DNA of 64,000 bases from Sediminibacterium sp. (GTDB lineage Bacteria > Bacteroidota > Bacteroidia > Chitinophagales > Chitinophagaceae), in NCBI GenBank assembly GCA_030158665.1, contig JAOASM010000027.1, forward strand, positions 1 through 64,000. Direction: 5' to 3'. Shown in pieces: positions 29,935 to 41,165 of the stretch; the first letter of the stretch is position 1; each line of letters starts with the position of its first letter. The position numbers and the translations under genes were made by a program. The notes beneath the pieces were generated by a model. That model was not told the DNA's origin, searched no databases, and was given only the letters and a program-made list of their open reading frames with translations.

Positions 29935-30003
29935 TCAAACAAAAAACCGGACCAATAGGTCTATCCATAAAACAAACAAACCAAAAATCAAAAAAGGAAT
30001 ACT

Positions 30004-31566
30004 ATGAAACATTTAAAATTCATACTTCTTTGTGCTGTCATCTCTGCATTTGGAGTAAGCTGTACAAAAAGTGTCTATGATGAAAAACAAGCTTTAGAAG
30101 CACAACAAGGATTGTTACAATTTAAGTACGATCAAGAAATTAAATTAGAATTGTTAAGACAATCTGGTGCAAGTGCATTGGCTCAACTACAAGCATCTTT
30201 TGCAACAAGAGCTACTTTGTTTTCTGACAGTCTTGCAAAAGCAAATGAAGTAACTTCTTATAACAACATCTATAACAAAAGAGATATTACTGTAAAGGTA
30301 TTAGACCTGGTTACTGCCAAGCCTATTGTTGGGGCTATTGTTACAATTCCAACAACTGTAGGAACCGTTTTGACTGCAACTGCGGATTCATCAGGTGTTG
30401 CATTCTTCCCTGGAGACAAAAACGGTAATGTGCCAAATCCAGGCTCTGCAATGGCTAGTAAAACCGGGTACGCATCAGGATCAACAATGGGTACAATTCA
30501 AGGTAATAAAACATCAGGAGCTGTATCTACTATTTATATCTGGAATCAAACAAGTGTTCCAAATACCTTAAATGGTGTAGTGTATGTTGAAAATGATCTA
30601 ACAAATGACCAACCAGAATTAGCGAAAAATGCATTTGTAAACGTTTTCACATTTGTCAATGTTAAAGGATTCGATCAAAGAATTGATTGGTCAGTCTTAA
30701 CTAATGCAAGTGGAGAATATTCATTTAAATTACCTGACCTTGCAAACAATTTACAGGTTGCACATAGTTCATATGATGGTACAACTAAAATGTTTGTGAA
30801 TGGTGAAGTTCCAGGATTTGATTCAATTCCAAAAGTGATGAATGTGCCAGCCACTTTCTATTTAGGTACGGCATCCAATGTGTTGTTTACAAAGAATTCA
30901 ACCTATGCGATTAGTACGGTTGAAAACGCAACAAATTCTTTATACAATATTCCGAGTGGTGTCAACAGATTTAGTGTTGCAGCTCCAGCAGACAGCAATG
31001 GCAGAGGACATTATTTAACAGGGGTTTCATTTAATAGAATTATAATGAATTCTTCAACAGAATCTGATAGTGCATCTATGATTGGTGCTCCATATGTACT
31101 TTCGAACACAACAGGAACTTCTGCAGGATATTATAGTACAAACACAACCACAATGTCTACACCATATTCAAGCGTATATTTAGCTGGCACTACTACTAAA
31201 GATACTGTTGCTGGAAAATTCTATGACGTGACAGACAATGCTGACGGATACTGGAAGTCTATGCCAGAAATCAAATTTGTATTGACTCAAGCAACAAATG
31301 TATTTGGTAATAAATACAAGTATATTTCTGAAATCATTCAAACCAAAGGAGGAAGAATTGCTAAAACAGATCCAAATGTTACGTATAACACTTATTTACA
31401 AAACAGAGTGAAGGCCTTAAGCGGCACTAGTTCTACAAGTTTTAGAGATAAAATTATCAACGAAGGATTCTTGCAATTAGGAACATTCGGAAGATTGAGA
31501 AACGGAAATACCTACACTCAAAACTTAAGTTATGGTGCAGGAAAATTATTGACTGCAGTAAGATAA
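30004..31566 (+). CDS. large putative lipoprotein with a carboxypeptidase-regulatory-like domain
   Basis: Lipobox AFGVSC; ITVKVLDLVTAKPIVGAIVTIPTT; coiled N-terminal segment. Confidence 0.6.
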   Translation: MKHLKFILLCAVISAFGVSCTKSVYDEKQALEAQQGLLQFKYDQEIKLELLRQSGASALAQLQASFATRATLFSDSLAKANEVTSYNNIYNKRDITVKVLDLVTAKPIVGAIVTIPTTVGTVLTATADSSGVAFFPGDKNGNVPNPGSAMASKTGYASGSTMGTIQGNKTSGAVSTIYIWNQTSVPNTLNGVVYVENDLTNDQPELAKNAFVNVFTFVNVKGFDQRIDWSVLTNASGEYSFKLPDLANNLQVAHSSYDGTTKMFVNGEVPGFDSIPKVMNVPATFYLGTASNVLFTKNSTYAISTVENATNSLYNIPSGVNRFSVAAPADSNGRGHYLTGVSFNRIIMNSSTESDSASMIGAPYVLSNTTGTSAGYYSTNTTTMSTPYSSVYLAGTTTKDTVAGKFYDVTDNADGYWKSMPEIKFVLTQATNVFGNKYKYISEIIQTKGGRIAKTDPNVTYNTYLQNRVKALSGTSSTSFRDKIINEGFLQLGTFGRLRNGNTYTQNLSYGAGKLLTAVR

Positions 31567-31589
31567 TTATTGCAAGTTAGTTTCCCCTG

Positions 31590-31620
31590 AAAGCCTCCTC
31601 CATTTAGAGGGGGCTTTTTT
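31590..31620 (+). terminator. intrinsic terminator, repeat copy 2
   Basis: Identical 31-mer to 28909-28939. Confidence 0.85.
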
Positions 31621-33181
31621 TAGCAATAAACTTTTCTCTGATAATGGATTGCACCTCTTTTTCTTGAATGCGACTTTCGAGCCAAGAAATAATGTCTAGG
31701 TACATGAATGCACGGCTCTCTAATTTATTCTGTTGTAGTGGGCGAAGTAATATTAATAATTCTTCAAAAGCCTGCTTTAGCTCTTCTTTATTCATTCCAG
31801 CCACACCTGCTCGGCCGTATTTTTGGATCGATTTTTTCAGGAAGTTGAATAAAATTTCTTCTACGGTACTTAAGTTATCCATCTTACCCATAAAGCGATA
31901 TACCGATTTGGATAAATAGTTCACTACTTCCATATTGCCTAATTCATAGTGTGCAATCAAATGCAGTAAACGCGCATAGCATTGCAAATCGTCACGAAGA
32001 TTTAATTTCCAGTTGATAATCTTATTTAAATAATCAATAGCTTTTGCAGACTCCCCTGCTCCAAAGTATAAACAAGCAATTTTATAATAAAACACGAGTA
32101 CGCGATGGCTGTCAATAAAGGGTTCAATCTCTTTAAGTTGCTCCTCCATTGTAGGAATCATATCCAAGCCTTCACTAAAACTGCCCTCTAAAAAATGTTG
32201 GTTTATTTTAGCAATATAGATATAGACAAAGCACTGAATCTGATTGTTTTTATTATTCAACACAATTGGCTCTTTACTAAATTGTTCGAGTAACGCAATT
32301 GTGTCTTTTAGTTTTTGCACATTGCGTAAATCAAAATGCGCACTAATTAAATTGTGCAACGCTTTAATGTATTGAGCAGTCTCAATCATTTTCATATTCT
32401 CATTGGCCTCATAAAGGTCAACCCATTTTTGACTATAACGATAATGCAATAAAAAATCTTGGTTGATAAATCCATACCAGCACTTGCATTGATAGCGGTA
32501 CATCTTTTCATAAAACCCAGACGCAGTTTTGATTTCCTCTAAAACGGGATCTTTCATCATGGCATCTAATGCGGCACGATCTTCGTCATTGCGTGCATGA
32601 CCATGTTGAATGTACCAGCCATATAATTGTAAAGACAAATTAGAAGCTTTCGCAATTAAATACAATCGTTGATTCACTTCGTCAATTTCTTCGCTCAATT
32701 GTTTCGCACGATCTTGCATGCTACGGGTAATATGTAGCGACTCAATCTTTTTTTCTAAAAACAACACTTGCAATAAATAAGTAACCTGGTTGTTTTGTTT
32801 GGTTAAGGTTTTGATTTTCTCCAACAAACGTAAGCTCTGAAGATAGAGTCCTTTATTGTATAAGATTTTAGCATGGTCCAATTGCTCATGAATCTGCAGG
32901 TCGATGTTTTCGTGTTGCTTCAAGATGCGCAGGCTCGCTAAAATCTGATCGTATAAATGTGCCTTTAAGTTGGAGAGCTGTTGTTTTTGAATCGACTCAT
33001 TCTTACGTAGCAGTTCCTCCTCGTCATATTCCTTCATTTTATCCAGGGCATCAAAAAGCTGGATGATTTTTAAGTCAGTAGACGCAGTGTTACGGGTAAC
33101 GTACAATTTAAAGTTGCGTTTTTCGGCCCTTTCAAGGGATTTTAACAAAATAAATAGGGCATCCGTACTCAGGTTGGGCAT
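31604..33181 (-). CDS. conserved helical-repeat (TPR-like) protein
   Basis: 525 aa, helix-rich, YLQSLRLLEKIKTL and similar repeats. Confidence 0.6.
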   Translation of the reverse strand: MPNLSTDALFILLKSLERAEKRNFKLYVTRNTASTDLKIIQLFDALDKMKEYDEEELLRKNESIQKQQLSNLKAHLYDQILASLRILKQHENIDLQIHEQLDHAKILYNKGLYLQSLRLLEKIKTLTKQNNQVTYLLQVLFLEKKIESLHITRSMQDRAKQLSEEIDEVNQRLYLIAKASNLSLQLYGWYIQHGHARNDEDRAALDAMMKDPVLEEIKTASGFYEKMYRYQCKCWYGFINQDFLLHYRYSQKWVDLYEANENMKMIETAQYIKALHNLISAHFDLRNVQKLKDTIALLEQFSKEPIVLNNKNNQIQCFVYIYIAKINQHFLEGSFSEGLDMIPTMEEQLKEIEPFIDSHRVLVFYYKIACLYFGAGESAKAIDYLNKIINWKLNLRDDLQCYARLLHLIAHYELGNMEVVNYLSKSVYRFMGKMDNLSTVEEILFNFLKKSIQKYGRAGVAGMNKEELKQAFEELLILLRPLQQNKLESRAFMYLDIISWLESRIQEKEVQSIIREKFIAKKSPL

Positions 33182-33294
33182 CGTAACTGAATTTGACTCA
33201 AATTATTGAAAATCAATGTATTATCCAAATTGTGGACAGCTTACAGACTGTAAAATAGGCATAAAAATGATCTAAAACACCCGGTCTGAATCGA

Positions 33295-33302
33295 TAAATT
33301 TG
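33295..33302 (+). promoter_or_regulatory. candidate -7 box of leuA
   Basis: TAAATTTG matches TAnnTTTG; -33 box not clear. Confidence 0.45.
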
Positions 33303-33308
33303 AACAAT

Positions 33309-33330
33309 AAACGGGCATCAAGCCCGTTTT
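33309..33330 (+). promoter_or_regulatory. hairpin in the leuA 5' UTR
   Basis: AAACGGGC-ATCAA-GCCCGTTT followed by T. Confidence 0.7.
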
Positions 33331-33359
33331 CTATCTATAACATATTCTAAATCAACGAG

Positions 33360-34526
33360 ATGAGCGAAAAAGTCTACATATTCGATACCACCCTAAGAGA
33401 CGGGGAACAAGTACCAGGGTGTAAATTGAACACCAAGGAGAAATTGGCCCTAGCTGTAAAGTTAGAGGAGCTGGGGGTGGATATATTAGAAGCGGGATTC
33501 CCTGTTTCTAGCCCAGGCGATTTTGATTCGGTGAATCAAATCGCAAAAACTTTAAAAAACACCGTGGTATGTGGATTAACTAGGGCGGTACAAAAAGATA
33601 TCGAAGTGGCAGCGGAAGCTTTAAAGCCGGCGGCGCGTTTTAGAATCCACACAGGTATCGGCACTTCTGATTTGCATATCAAATACAAATTCAATAGTAC
33701 AAGAGAAGCCATTATTGAACGTGCGGTGCAAGCAGTGAAGATGGCAAGAAATTTTACAGACGATGTAGAATTTTATGCAGAAGATGCAGGCAGAACAGAC
33801 AATGATTATTTAGCAAAAGTGATAGAAGCCGTTGTGAAAGCAGGTGCTACTACCTTAAATATACCAGACACTACAGGATACTGTTTGCCATACCAATATC
33901 AAGAGAAGATGGCGTACTTATGGAACAACGTTCCAAATATTGACAAAGCTGTGTTGTCATGTCACTGTCATAACGACTTAGGATTAGCAACTGCCAATTC
34001 TATTGCAGGTGTGATGGGTGGAGCAAGACAAATTGAATGTACCATCAATGGATTGGGAGAGCGTGCAGGAAATACCGCATTAGAAGAAGTGGTGATGATT
34101 TTAAATCAACATAAAGATTTGGGTTATTACACAAGCATCAATCCAAAATTATTGAATCCAATTAGTCGTGAAGTCTCTGATATCATGCGTATGGCGGTGC
34201 AACCCAATAAAGCAATTGTGGGAGCGAATGCCTTTTCACATTCATCAGGGATTCATCAGGATGGATTTTTAAAGGAAGCGCAAACCTATGAGATCATCAA
34301 CCCTGCAGAAGTAGGTGCAGAAGATAGCAAGATTGTGTTGACTGCAAGAAGCGGAAGATCAGCACTGGCGCACCGTTTACACAAATTGGGATTTGAATAC
34401 ACTAGAAACGATATTGATGTATTGTATGCTCAATTTGTAGAAGTAGCGGATAAAAAGAAAGAGGTAATGGAAGCAGATTTACAAACTATGGCAGCAGCCT
34501 ACAATAAAACTTTAGTATCTCAATAA
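33360..34526 (+). CDS. leuA: 2-isopropylmalate synthase, short form
   Basis: [44 protein letters not shown]; 388 aa. Confidence 0.92.
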   Translation: MSEKVYIFDTTLRDGEQVPGCKLNTKEKLALAVKLEELGVDILEAGFPVSSPGDFDSVNQIAKTLKNTVVCGLTRAVQKDIEVAAEALKPAARFRIHTGIGTSDLHIKYKFNSTREAIIERAVQAVKMARNFTDDVEFYAEDAGRTDNDYLAKVIEAVVKAGATTLNIPDTTGYCLPYQYQEKMAYLWNNVPNIDKAVLSCHCHNDLGLATANSIAGVMGGARQIECTINGLGERAGNTALEEVVMILNQHKDLGYYTSINPKLLNPISREVSDIMRMAVQPNKAIVGANAFSHSSGIHQDGFLKEAQTYEIINPAEVGAEDSKIVLTARSGRSALAHRLHKLGFEYTRNDIDVLYAQFVEVADKKKEVMEADLQTMAAAYNKTLVSQ

Positions 34527-34555
34527 GGAGATCAGTGGAAATTAATCATCGAACT

Positions 34556-35959
34556 ATGGGAAATACATTATTCGGAAAAATTTGGGACAAACATGTTGTC
34601 AAGCAAATCAAAGATGGTCCATCGGTATTGTATATCGACAAACATTTTATTCACGAGGTAACCAGTCCGCAAGCATTTAGTGGGATTGAAAAAAGAGGTG
34701 CAAAATTATTTAGACCAGCACAAATTGTGGCAACAGCCGATCACAATGTACCAACAGTGAATCAGCATTTGCCTATTGCCGATCAGTTGTCACGTTTTCA
34801 AGTAGATACTTTAATCGACAATTGTAAAAAACATGGTGTGACATTATATGGCTTAGGACATGAGCACCAAGGGATCGTGCATGTGATTGGGCCAGAACTA
34901 GGAATTACACAACCAGGCATGACCATTGTATGCGGAGACAGTCATACCTCCACACATGGTGCGTTTGGATCGGTGGCATTTGGTATAGGCACAAGTGAGG
35001 TAGAGATGGTTTTCGCTTCACAATGTATCATGCAGACTAAGCCAAAAGCAATGCGTATCAATATCGAAGGCACATTGAACAAAGGAGTGGTATCAAAAGA
35101 TATTATTTTATACATCATTGCAAAAATATCTGCAAGTGGTGCTACAGGATATTTTGTGGAGTATGCAGGATCAGCGATACGCGCTTTGAGTATGGAAGCA
35201 AGAATGACCATTTGTAATATGAGTATTGAGATGGGCGCGCGTGGAGGATTGATTGCGCCAGACCAAACGACATTTGATTATATCCAAGGAAGAATGTTTG
35301 CACCAAAGGGTGCAGACTGGGAGCAACAATTAGCAGAATGGAAAACATTGTATAGTGATGCAGATGCACAATTTGACATGGAAATTAATATTGATGCAGC
35401 AGACATTGAACCCATGATTACTTATGGAACCAATCCAGGCATGGGATTATCTGTTACAGGAACCTTGCCAACGATGGAAAGTTTCACGGATACAACAGAG
35501 CAACAAAATTTTGAAAAGGCTTTAAACTATATGGGCTTACAACCAGGACAAAGTTTATTGGGTATGCCCATACAAAATGTATTCATAGGATCATGTACCA
35601 ATTCAAGGATCGAAGACTTTAGATTGGTGGCATGTATTATTAAAGGCAAGCAAAAAGATCCTGCAGTGAAAACATTGATTGTGCCGGGTTCACAAGAAGT
35701 GGCAAAGCAAATCAAAAAAGAAGGATTGGATAAAATATTTGAAGCAGCAGGTATCGAAATCAGACAAGCAGGCTGTAGTGCCTGTTTGGGTATGAACGAA
35801 GATAAAATACCAGCAGGCGAATATTGTGTAAGTACTAGTAATAGAAACTTTGAGGGACGTCAGGGTGCAGGCGCAAGAACAATGTTAGTGAGTCCACTCA
35901 CAGCAGCAGCGGCATTGTTAACAGGAAAGATCACAGACATTAGAACCTTATTAAATTAA
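34556..35959 (+). CDS. leuC: 3-isopropylmalate dehydratase large subunit
   Basis: [49 protein letters not shown]. Confidence 0.96.
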   Translation: MGNTLFGKIWDKHVVKQIKDGPSVLYIDKHFIHEVTSPQAFSGIEKRGAKLFRPAQIVATADHNVPTVNQHLPIADQLSRFQVDTLIDNCKKHGVTLYGLGHEHQGIVHVIGPELGITQPGMTIVCGDSHTSTHGAFGSVAFGIGTSEVEMVFASQCIMQTKPKAMRINIEGTLNKGVVSKDIILYIIAKISASGATGYFVEYAGSAIRALSMEARMTICNMSIEMGARGGLIAPDQTTFDYIQGRMFAPKGADWEQQLAEWKTLYSDADAQFDMEINIDAADIEPMITYGTNPGMGLSVTGTLPTMESFTDTTEQQNFEKALNYMGLQPGQSLLGMPIQNVFIGSCTNSRIEDFRLVACIIKGKQKDPAVKTLIVPGSQEVAKQIKKEGLDKIFEAAGIEIRQAGCSACLGMNEDKIPAGEYCVSTSNRNFEGRQGAGARTMLVSPLTAAAALLTGKITDIRTLLN

Positions 35960-35963
35960 TTGT

Positions 35964-36545
35964 ATGCAATCATTACAAAAAATAACGAGCAGATTTATTC
36001 CATTGAGAATAGAGAATGTGGATACAGATCAGATTATACCAGCACGTTTTTTAAAGGCAACGACCAAAGAAGGTTTTGGTAAAAATTTATTCAGAGATTG
36101 GAGATATGAAAATGATGACGAAACAAAACCAAAAGCAGATTTTGTTTTGAATCAAAAACAATACAGTGGAGAGATATTGGTAGCGGCTAAAAATTTTGGG
36201 TGTGGTTCGTCAAGAGAGCATGCAGCATGGTCTATTCTAGACTATGGTTTTAAGGTAGTGGTGTCCAGCTTCTTTGCAGATATTTTTAAGAACAATGCAT
36301 TGAACAATGGGGTTTTACCAGTAACAGTAACTGATGCTTTTTTACAACAAATTTTTGCGCAGGGTCCAGAAGATACCTTATCCATTGATTTAGCTGCACA
36401 AACCATCACCATTGATGCAACAGGTGCTGCTGAAACTTTTGAGATCAACGCCTATAAGAAAACCTGTTTATTAAATGGCTATGATGATATTGATTACTTA
36501 TTAAGTATGAAAGAAGAGATTGAAGCATTTGAGGCAAAAAGGTAA
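35964..36545 (+). CDS. leuD: 3-isopropylmalate dehydratase small subunit
   Basis: [34 protein letters not shown]. Confidence 0.96.
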   Translation: MQSLQKITSRFIPLRIENVDTDQIIPARFLKATTKEGFGKNLFRDWRYENDDETKPKADFVLNQKQYSGEILVAAKNFGCGSSREHAAWSILDYGFKVVVSSFFADIFKNNALNNGVLPVTVTDAFLQQIFAQGPEDTLSIDLAAQTITIDATGAAETFEINAYKKTCLLNGYDDIDYLLSMKEEIEAFEAKR

Positions 36546-36605
36546 ATCAGATAGATTATTATAAAAGTGTTGAGCATAAATAGACTTTAAAAGAATTTAA
36601 ATAAT

Positions 36606-37721
36606 ATGGAAAAGAAAATCGCAGTGATATTGGGAGATGGAATTGGTCCAGAAGTAACCAACCAATCCATCAAGGTGTTGAACATGATTGCAAAACAATA
36701 TGGTCATCAGTTTAGTTATGAGCATGCGTTGATGGGTGCTGTGGCGATAGACGAAACAGGCAACCCATTGCCAGATGAAACCATTGCTATCTGTAAAAAC
36801 AGTGACGCCATTTTATTTGGTGCCATTGGCGATCCAAAATATGATAACGATCCAACAGCAAAAGTAAGACCAGAGCAAGGCTTGTTAAAGTTGCGTAAGG
36901 AATTACAATTGTTTGCGAATATCCGTCCGGTAAAAACCTATACTTCTTTACAACATTTATCACCCTTAAAGTCTAAGCAATTAGAAAATGTAGACTTCGT
37001 TATTTTTAGAGAATTAACAGGTGGTATTTATTTTGGTGCAAAATCATTGAGCGAAGATGGAACGGTCGCAAAAGACGATTGTTCTTATAGTGTGATGGAA
37101 ATTGAGCGTGTGGCACATTTGGCATTTCAGTATGCACAAAAAAGAAATAAGCATTTGACATTGGTAGACAAAGCCAATGTATTAGAGACATCAAGACTAT
37201 GGCGTAAAGTAGTACAAGCAATCGCAAAAGAATATAGTGATGTGCAAGTAGATTATTTATTTGTAGATAATGCAGCTATGCAGATCATTTTAAATCCTGC
37301 ACAGTTTGATGTGGTGTTAACAGAAAATTTATTCGGTGATATCATCAGTGATGAAGCATCAGTGTTGGCGGGCTCTTTAGGCTTATTGCCATCTGCATCT
37401 GTTGGCAACACCGTGGCATTGTTTGAACCAATCCATGGATCATATCCACAAGCAAAAGGAAAAGACATTGCCAATCCAATGGGTTCTATTTTATCTGCAG
37501 CCATGTTGTTAGATCATTTTGGTTTACAAGAAGAAGCAAACAGTGTGCGCACAGCAGTAGACTGGTGTTTGAATAATGGATTTGTTACAAAAGATATAGA
37601 TGCAAACAATAGTTATACCACAACAGCCATTGGCGATATGGTGGCTGAATTTATAGAACGACATGCGAAGGGAGAAAAACATCCTATTCATGAGCGTTTG
37701 CATAAATCAACAATAATTTAA
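36606..37721 (+). CDS. leuB: 3-isopropylmalate dehydrogenase
   Basis: IAVILGDGIGPEV; RELTGGIYFG; NLFGDIISDEASVLAGSLGLLPSAS. Confidence 0.96.
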   Translation: MEKKIAVILGDGIGPEVTNQSIKVLNMIAKQYGHQFSYEHALMGAVAIDETGNPLPDETIAICKNSDAILFGAIGDPKYDNDPTAKVRPEQGLLKLRKELQLFANIRPVKTYTSLQHLSPLKSKQLENVDFVIFRELTGGIYFGAKSLSEDGTVAKDDCSYSVMEIERVAHLAFQYAQKRNKHLTLVDKANVLETSRLWRKVVQAIAKEYSDVQVDYLFVDNAAMQIILNPAQFDVVLTENLFGDIISDEASVLAGSLGLLPSASVGNTVALFEPIHGSYPQAKGKDIANPMGSILSAAMLLDHFGLQEEANSVRTAVDWCLNNGFVTKDIDANNSYTTTAIGDMVAEFIERHAKGEKHPIHERLHKSTII

Positions 37722-39404
37722 ATGATGGAATTAAATAAATACTCTAAAACAATTACGTTAGATCCAACACAACCCGCTGCACAAGCGATGTTCTACGGTA
37801 TTGGATTAACGGACGAAGATTTACATAAAGCCCAAGTGGGTATTGTAAGTATGGGCTATGATGGCAATACTTGTAATATGCATTTGAATGGATTGGCTGC
37901 AGATATTAAAAAAAGCATTTGGGACAACCATTTAGTGGGATTGACCTTTCATACGATTGGTGTGAGTGATGGCATGAGTAATGGAACAGATGGTATGCGT
38001 TATTCATTGGTGAGTAGAGATGTGATTGCCGATAGTATTGAAACTGTTTGTGGTGCACAATATTATGATGCATTGATCGCAGTACCTGGTTGTGATAAAA
38101 ATATGCCAGGATCTATTATTGCGATGGGAAGATTGAATCGTCCTTCTATAATGATTTATGGAGGAACCATTGCGCCAGGACATTATAAAGGACAAGATTT
38201 AAATATTGTATCTGCATTTGAGGCATTAGGTCAAAAGTTGGCAGGACAATTAGACGAAGCAGATTTCAAAGGCATTATCAAACACGCCTGTCCAGGTGCA
38301 GGCGCTTGTGGAGGCATGTATACTGCAAACACGATGGCTGCGGCGATAGAGGCATTGGGTATGAGCTTGCCCTACTCTTCTTCTAATCCGGCATTGAGTG
38401 AAGAGAAGCAACAAGAGTGTAAAGATGCAGGAAAGGCAATACGATTATTATTAGAAAAAGATATTAAGCCAAAAGACATCATGACACGTAAAGCATTTGA
38501 GAATGCAATTGCAGTGATCATGGTATTAGGTGGAAGCACGAATGCGGTGTTGCATATGATTGCGATGGCGAAGAGTGTGGGCGTAAGTATCACGCAAGAT
38601 GATTTTCAAACCATTAGTGATAAAATCCCAGTGTTAGCAGACTTTAAACCATCAGGAAAATATTTAATGCAGGACTTGCATCAATATGGTGGTGTGCCAG
38701 CGGTGATGAAGTATATGTTGGCGCAAGGATGGTTACATGGAGACTGTTTAACGGTAACAGGCAACACCATTGCAGAAAATTTAGCAGCCGCACCTGATTT
38801 AGATTTTGAGCAACAAAAAATTATCCTTCCAAAGGAAACGCCCATCAAGGCAACAGGCCATTTACAAATCATGTATGGCAACTTAGCCACTGGCGGAAGT
38901 GTAGCAAAAATATCTGGCAAAGAAGGCGATATGTTTGAAGGGCCAGCACGTGTGTTTGATGGAGAACATGCATTGATCGAAGGCATCAATACAGGAAAGA
39001 TAAAAGAAGGCGATGTAGTGGTGATTAAAAATGTTGGACCAGTGGGTGCACCAGGTATGCCAGAGATGTTAAAGCCAACATCGGCAATCATTGGCGCGGG
39101 TTTAGGAAAATCAGTGGCACTCATTACTGACGGAAGATTCAGCGGTGGTACACACGGCTTTGTGGTTGGACATATTACACCAGAAGCCTATAAGGGAGGA
39201 TTGATTGCTTTGGTAGAAGACAATGATATCATTGAATTAAATGTGCCAAAGCGAACGATGACCTTGAAAGTAGATGAAGCAACCATTGCAAAAAGAAGAG
39301 CTGCTTATCAACAACCTGCATTAAAAGCAACTCAGGGTGTGTTATTTAAATATGCAAGATCAGTGAAGGATGCAAGTGAAGGATGTGTAACGGATGAAAT
39401 CTAA
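37722..39404 (+). CDS. ilvD: dihydroxy-acid dehydratase
   Basis: [46 protein letters not shown]. Confidence 0.96.
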   Translation: MMELNKYSKTITLDPTQPAAQAMFYGIGLTDEDLHKAQVGIVSMGYDGNTCNMHLNGLAADIKKSIWDNHLVGLTFHTIGVSDGMSNGTDGMRYSLVSRDVIADSIETVCGAQYYDALIAVPGCDKNMPGSIIAMGRLNRPSIMIYGGTIAPGHYKGQDLNIVSAFEALGQKLAGQLDEADFKGIIKHACPGAGACGGMYTANTMAAAIEALGMSLPYSSSNPALSEEKQQECKDAGKAIRLLLEKDIKPKDIMTRKAFENAIAVIMVLGGSTNAVLHMIAMAKSVGVSITQDDFQTISDKIPVLADFKPSGKYLMQDLHQYGGVPAVMKYMLAQGWLHGDCLTVTGNTIAENLAAAPDLDFEQQKIILPKETPIKATGHLQIMYGNLATGGSVAKISGKEGDMFEGPARVFDGEHALIEGINTGKIKEGDVVVIKNVGPVGAPGMPEMLKPTSAIIGAGLGKSVALITDGRFSGGTHGFVVGHITPEAYKGGLIALVEDNDIIELNVPKRTMTLKVDEATIAKRRAAYQQPALKATQGVLFKYARSVKDASEGCVTDEI

Positions 39405-39420
39405 ACGCAGGCGTTTAGAT
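39399..39420. repeat. palindrome spanning the ilvD stop codon
   Basis: ATCTAAACGC-AG-GCGTTTAGAT, 10-bp perfect arms. Confidence 0.7.
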
Positions 39421-39445
39421 AAAATGAAATTATAAAAAGGGTTTT

Positions 39446-41143
39446 ATGGATACGAAACAACTTACAGGATCACAAGCAGTATTGGAAGCATGTATTGCAG
39501 AAGGCGTAGATACCATTTTTGGATATCCGGGCGGAGCGATTATGCCCATCTATGATGCATTGTATGATTATAAAGAAAAGTTACAGCATGTATTGGTGCG
39601 TCATGAACAAGGTGGAATTCATGCAGGACAAGGGTATGCGCGTACATCCGGAAAAGTTGGTGTGGTATTTGCCACAAGCGGACCCGGTGCAACTAATTTG
39701 GTGACTGGGTTAGCAGATGCGATGATAGATAGTACACCTTTGGTTTGTATCACAGGACAAGTCTTTGCACATTTATTAGGAACAGATGCTTTTCAGGAAA
39801 CAGATATCATCAATATCACAATGCCTGTTACAAAATGGAATTATCAAATCACAGATGCTACAGAGATCCCACATATATTAGCGAAAGCATTTTATTTAGC
39901 AAGAAGCGGAAGACCAGGACCAGTGTTGATTGATATTTCAAAGAATGCACAATTTCAATCTTTCGATTATGAAGGCTATACGGTGTGCAATCATGTAAGA
40001 TCTTATCGACCAAAACCAATCATCCGAAAAGAATATATAGACGAAGCAGTTCAATTGATCAATCAGGCAAAAAAGCCATTGGTGATTTTTGGACAAGGTG
40101 TGATCTTAGGAAAAGCAGAAAAAGAATTCAAGAAATTTATAGAGAAGTCTGGGATACCAGCAGCATGGACTATTTTAGGATTGAGTGCATTGCCAACGGA
40201 TCATCCACAGAACGTGGGTATGTTGGGCATGCACGGTAACTATGGCCCCAATGTATTAACCAATGAGTGTGATGTATTGATCGCAGTGGGTATGCGATTT
40301 GATGATCGTGTAACAGGTAGACTAGATAAATATGCGAAGCAAGCAAAAATTATTCACTTAGATATCGATCCATCCGAAATAGATAAAAACGTATTGGCGC
40401 ATGTGGGTGTGTGGGGTGATTGTAAAGAAACCCTACCCCTGTTAACCATGGGTATCGAACAAAAAGATAGAACAGAATGGTTGAATGTTTTTGCAGGCTA
40501 TGCAAAAGAAGAGTACGAGCAATGTATCAAAGACGAGATGCATCCAACTAGTGAAGCAATGAGTATGGCAGAAGTGATTCATGCTGTAAATGAAATCACT
40601 AAAGGAGATGCAGTAATTGTAACAGACGTGGGACAACACCAGATGGTGGCTTGTAGATACGCCAAGTTCAATCAAACAAGAAGCAATGTTACATCTGGTG
40701 GATTGGGTACGATGGGCTTTGCTTTGCCAGCAGCCATTGGTGCAAAGTTTGGTGCACTGGACAGAACAGTGATTGCAGTGATTGGAGATGGCGGTATACA
40801 GATGACATTACAAGAGTTTGGCACGATCATGCAAACAGGGATAGAGGTTAAAGTGATGATTTTAAACAATGAGTTTTTAGGCATGGTGCGTCAGTGGCAA
40901 CAATTGTTTATGGATAAGCGATACAGTTTTGTGGATATAGCAAGTCCGGACTATGTGATGCTGGCCAATTCATATAAGATTGCTGCAGCAAAAGTGAGCA
41001 AGCGAGAAGAGCTGGAAGCTGCTGTGGCGAAGATGTTATCACATAATGGATCTTATGTATTAGAAGTGATGGTGGGTAAAGAAAACAATGTATTCCCGAT
41101 GGTACCACAAGGTTGCTCGGTGAGTGAAATTAGATTGAAGTAG
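39446..41143 (+). CDS. ilvB: acetolactate synthase large subunit
   Basis: TIFGYPGGAIMPIYDALYD; ThDP domain GDGGIQMTLQEFGT. Confidence 0.96.
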   Translation: MDTKQLTGSQAVLEACIAEGVDTIFGYPGGAIMPIYDALYDYKEKLQHVLVRHEQGGIHAGQGYARTSGKVGVVFATSGPGATNLVTGLADAMIDSTPLVCITGQVFAHLLGTDAFQETDIINITMPVTKWNYQITDATEIPHILAKAFYLARSGRPGPVLIDISKNAQFQSFDYEGYTVCNHVRSYRPKPIIRKEYIDEAVQLINQAKKPLVIFGQGVILGKAEKEFKKFIEKSGIPAAWTILGLSALPTDHPQNVGMLGMHGNYGPNVLTNECDVLIAVGMRFDDRVTGRLDKYAKQAKIIHLDIDPSEIDKNVLAHVGVWGDCKETLPLLTMGIEQKDRTEWLNVFAGYAKEEYEQCIKDEMHPTSEAMSMAEVIHAVNEITKGDAVIVTDVGQHQMVACRYAKFNQTRSNVTSGGLGTMGFALPAAIGAKFGALDRTVIAVIGDGGIQMTLQEFGTIMQTGIEVKVMILNNEFLGMVRQWQQLFMDKRYSFVDIASPDYVMLANSYKIAAAKVSKREELEAAVAKMLSHNGSYVLEVMVGKENNVFPMVPQGCSVSEIRLK

Positions 41144-41165
41144 CAAACTTCTTAAAGTAAAAATT

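Noticed and set aside
38681-39124. 147-aa minus-strand ORF inside ilvD
   Set aside because: Shadow ORF opposite conserved dihydroxy-acid dehydratase sequence.
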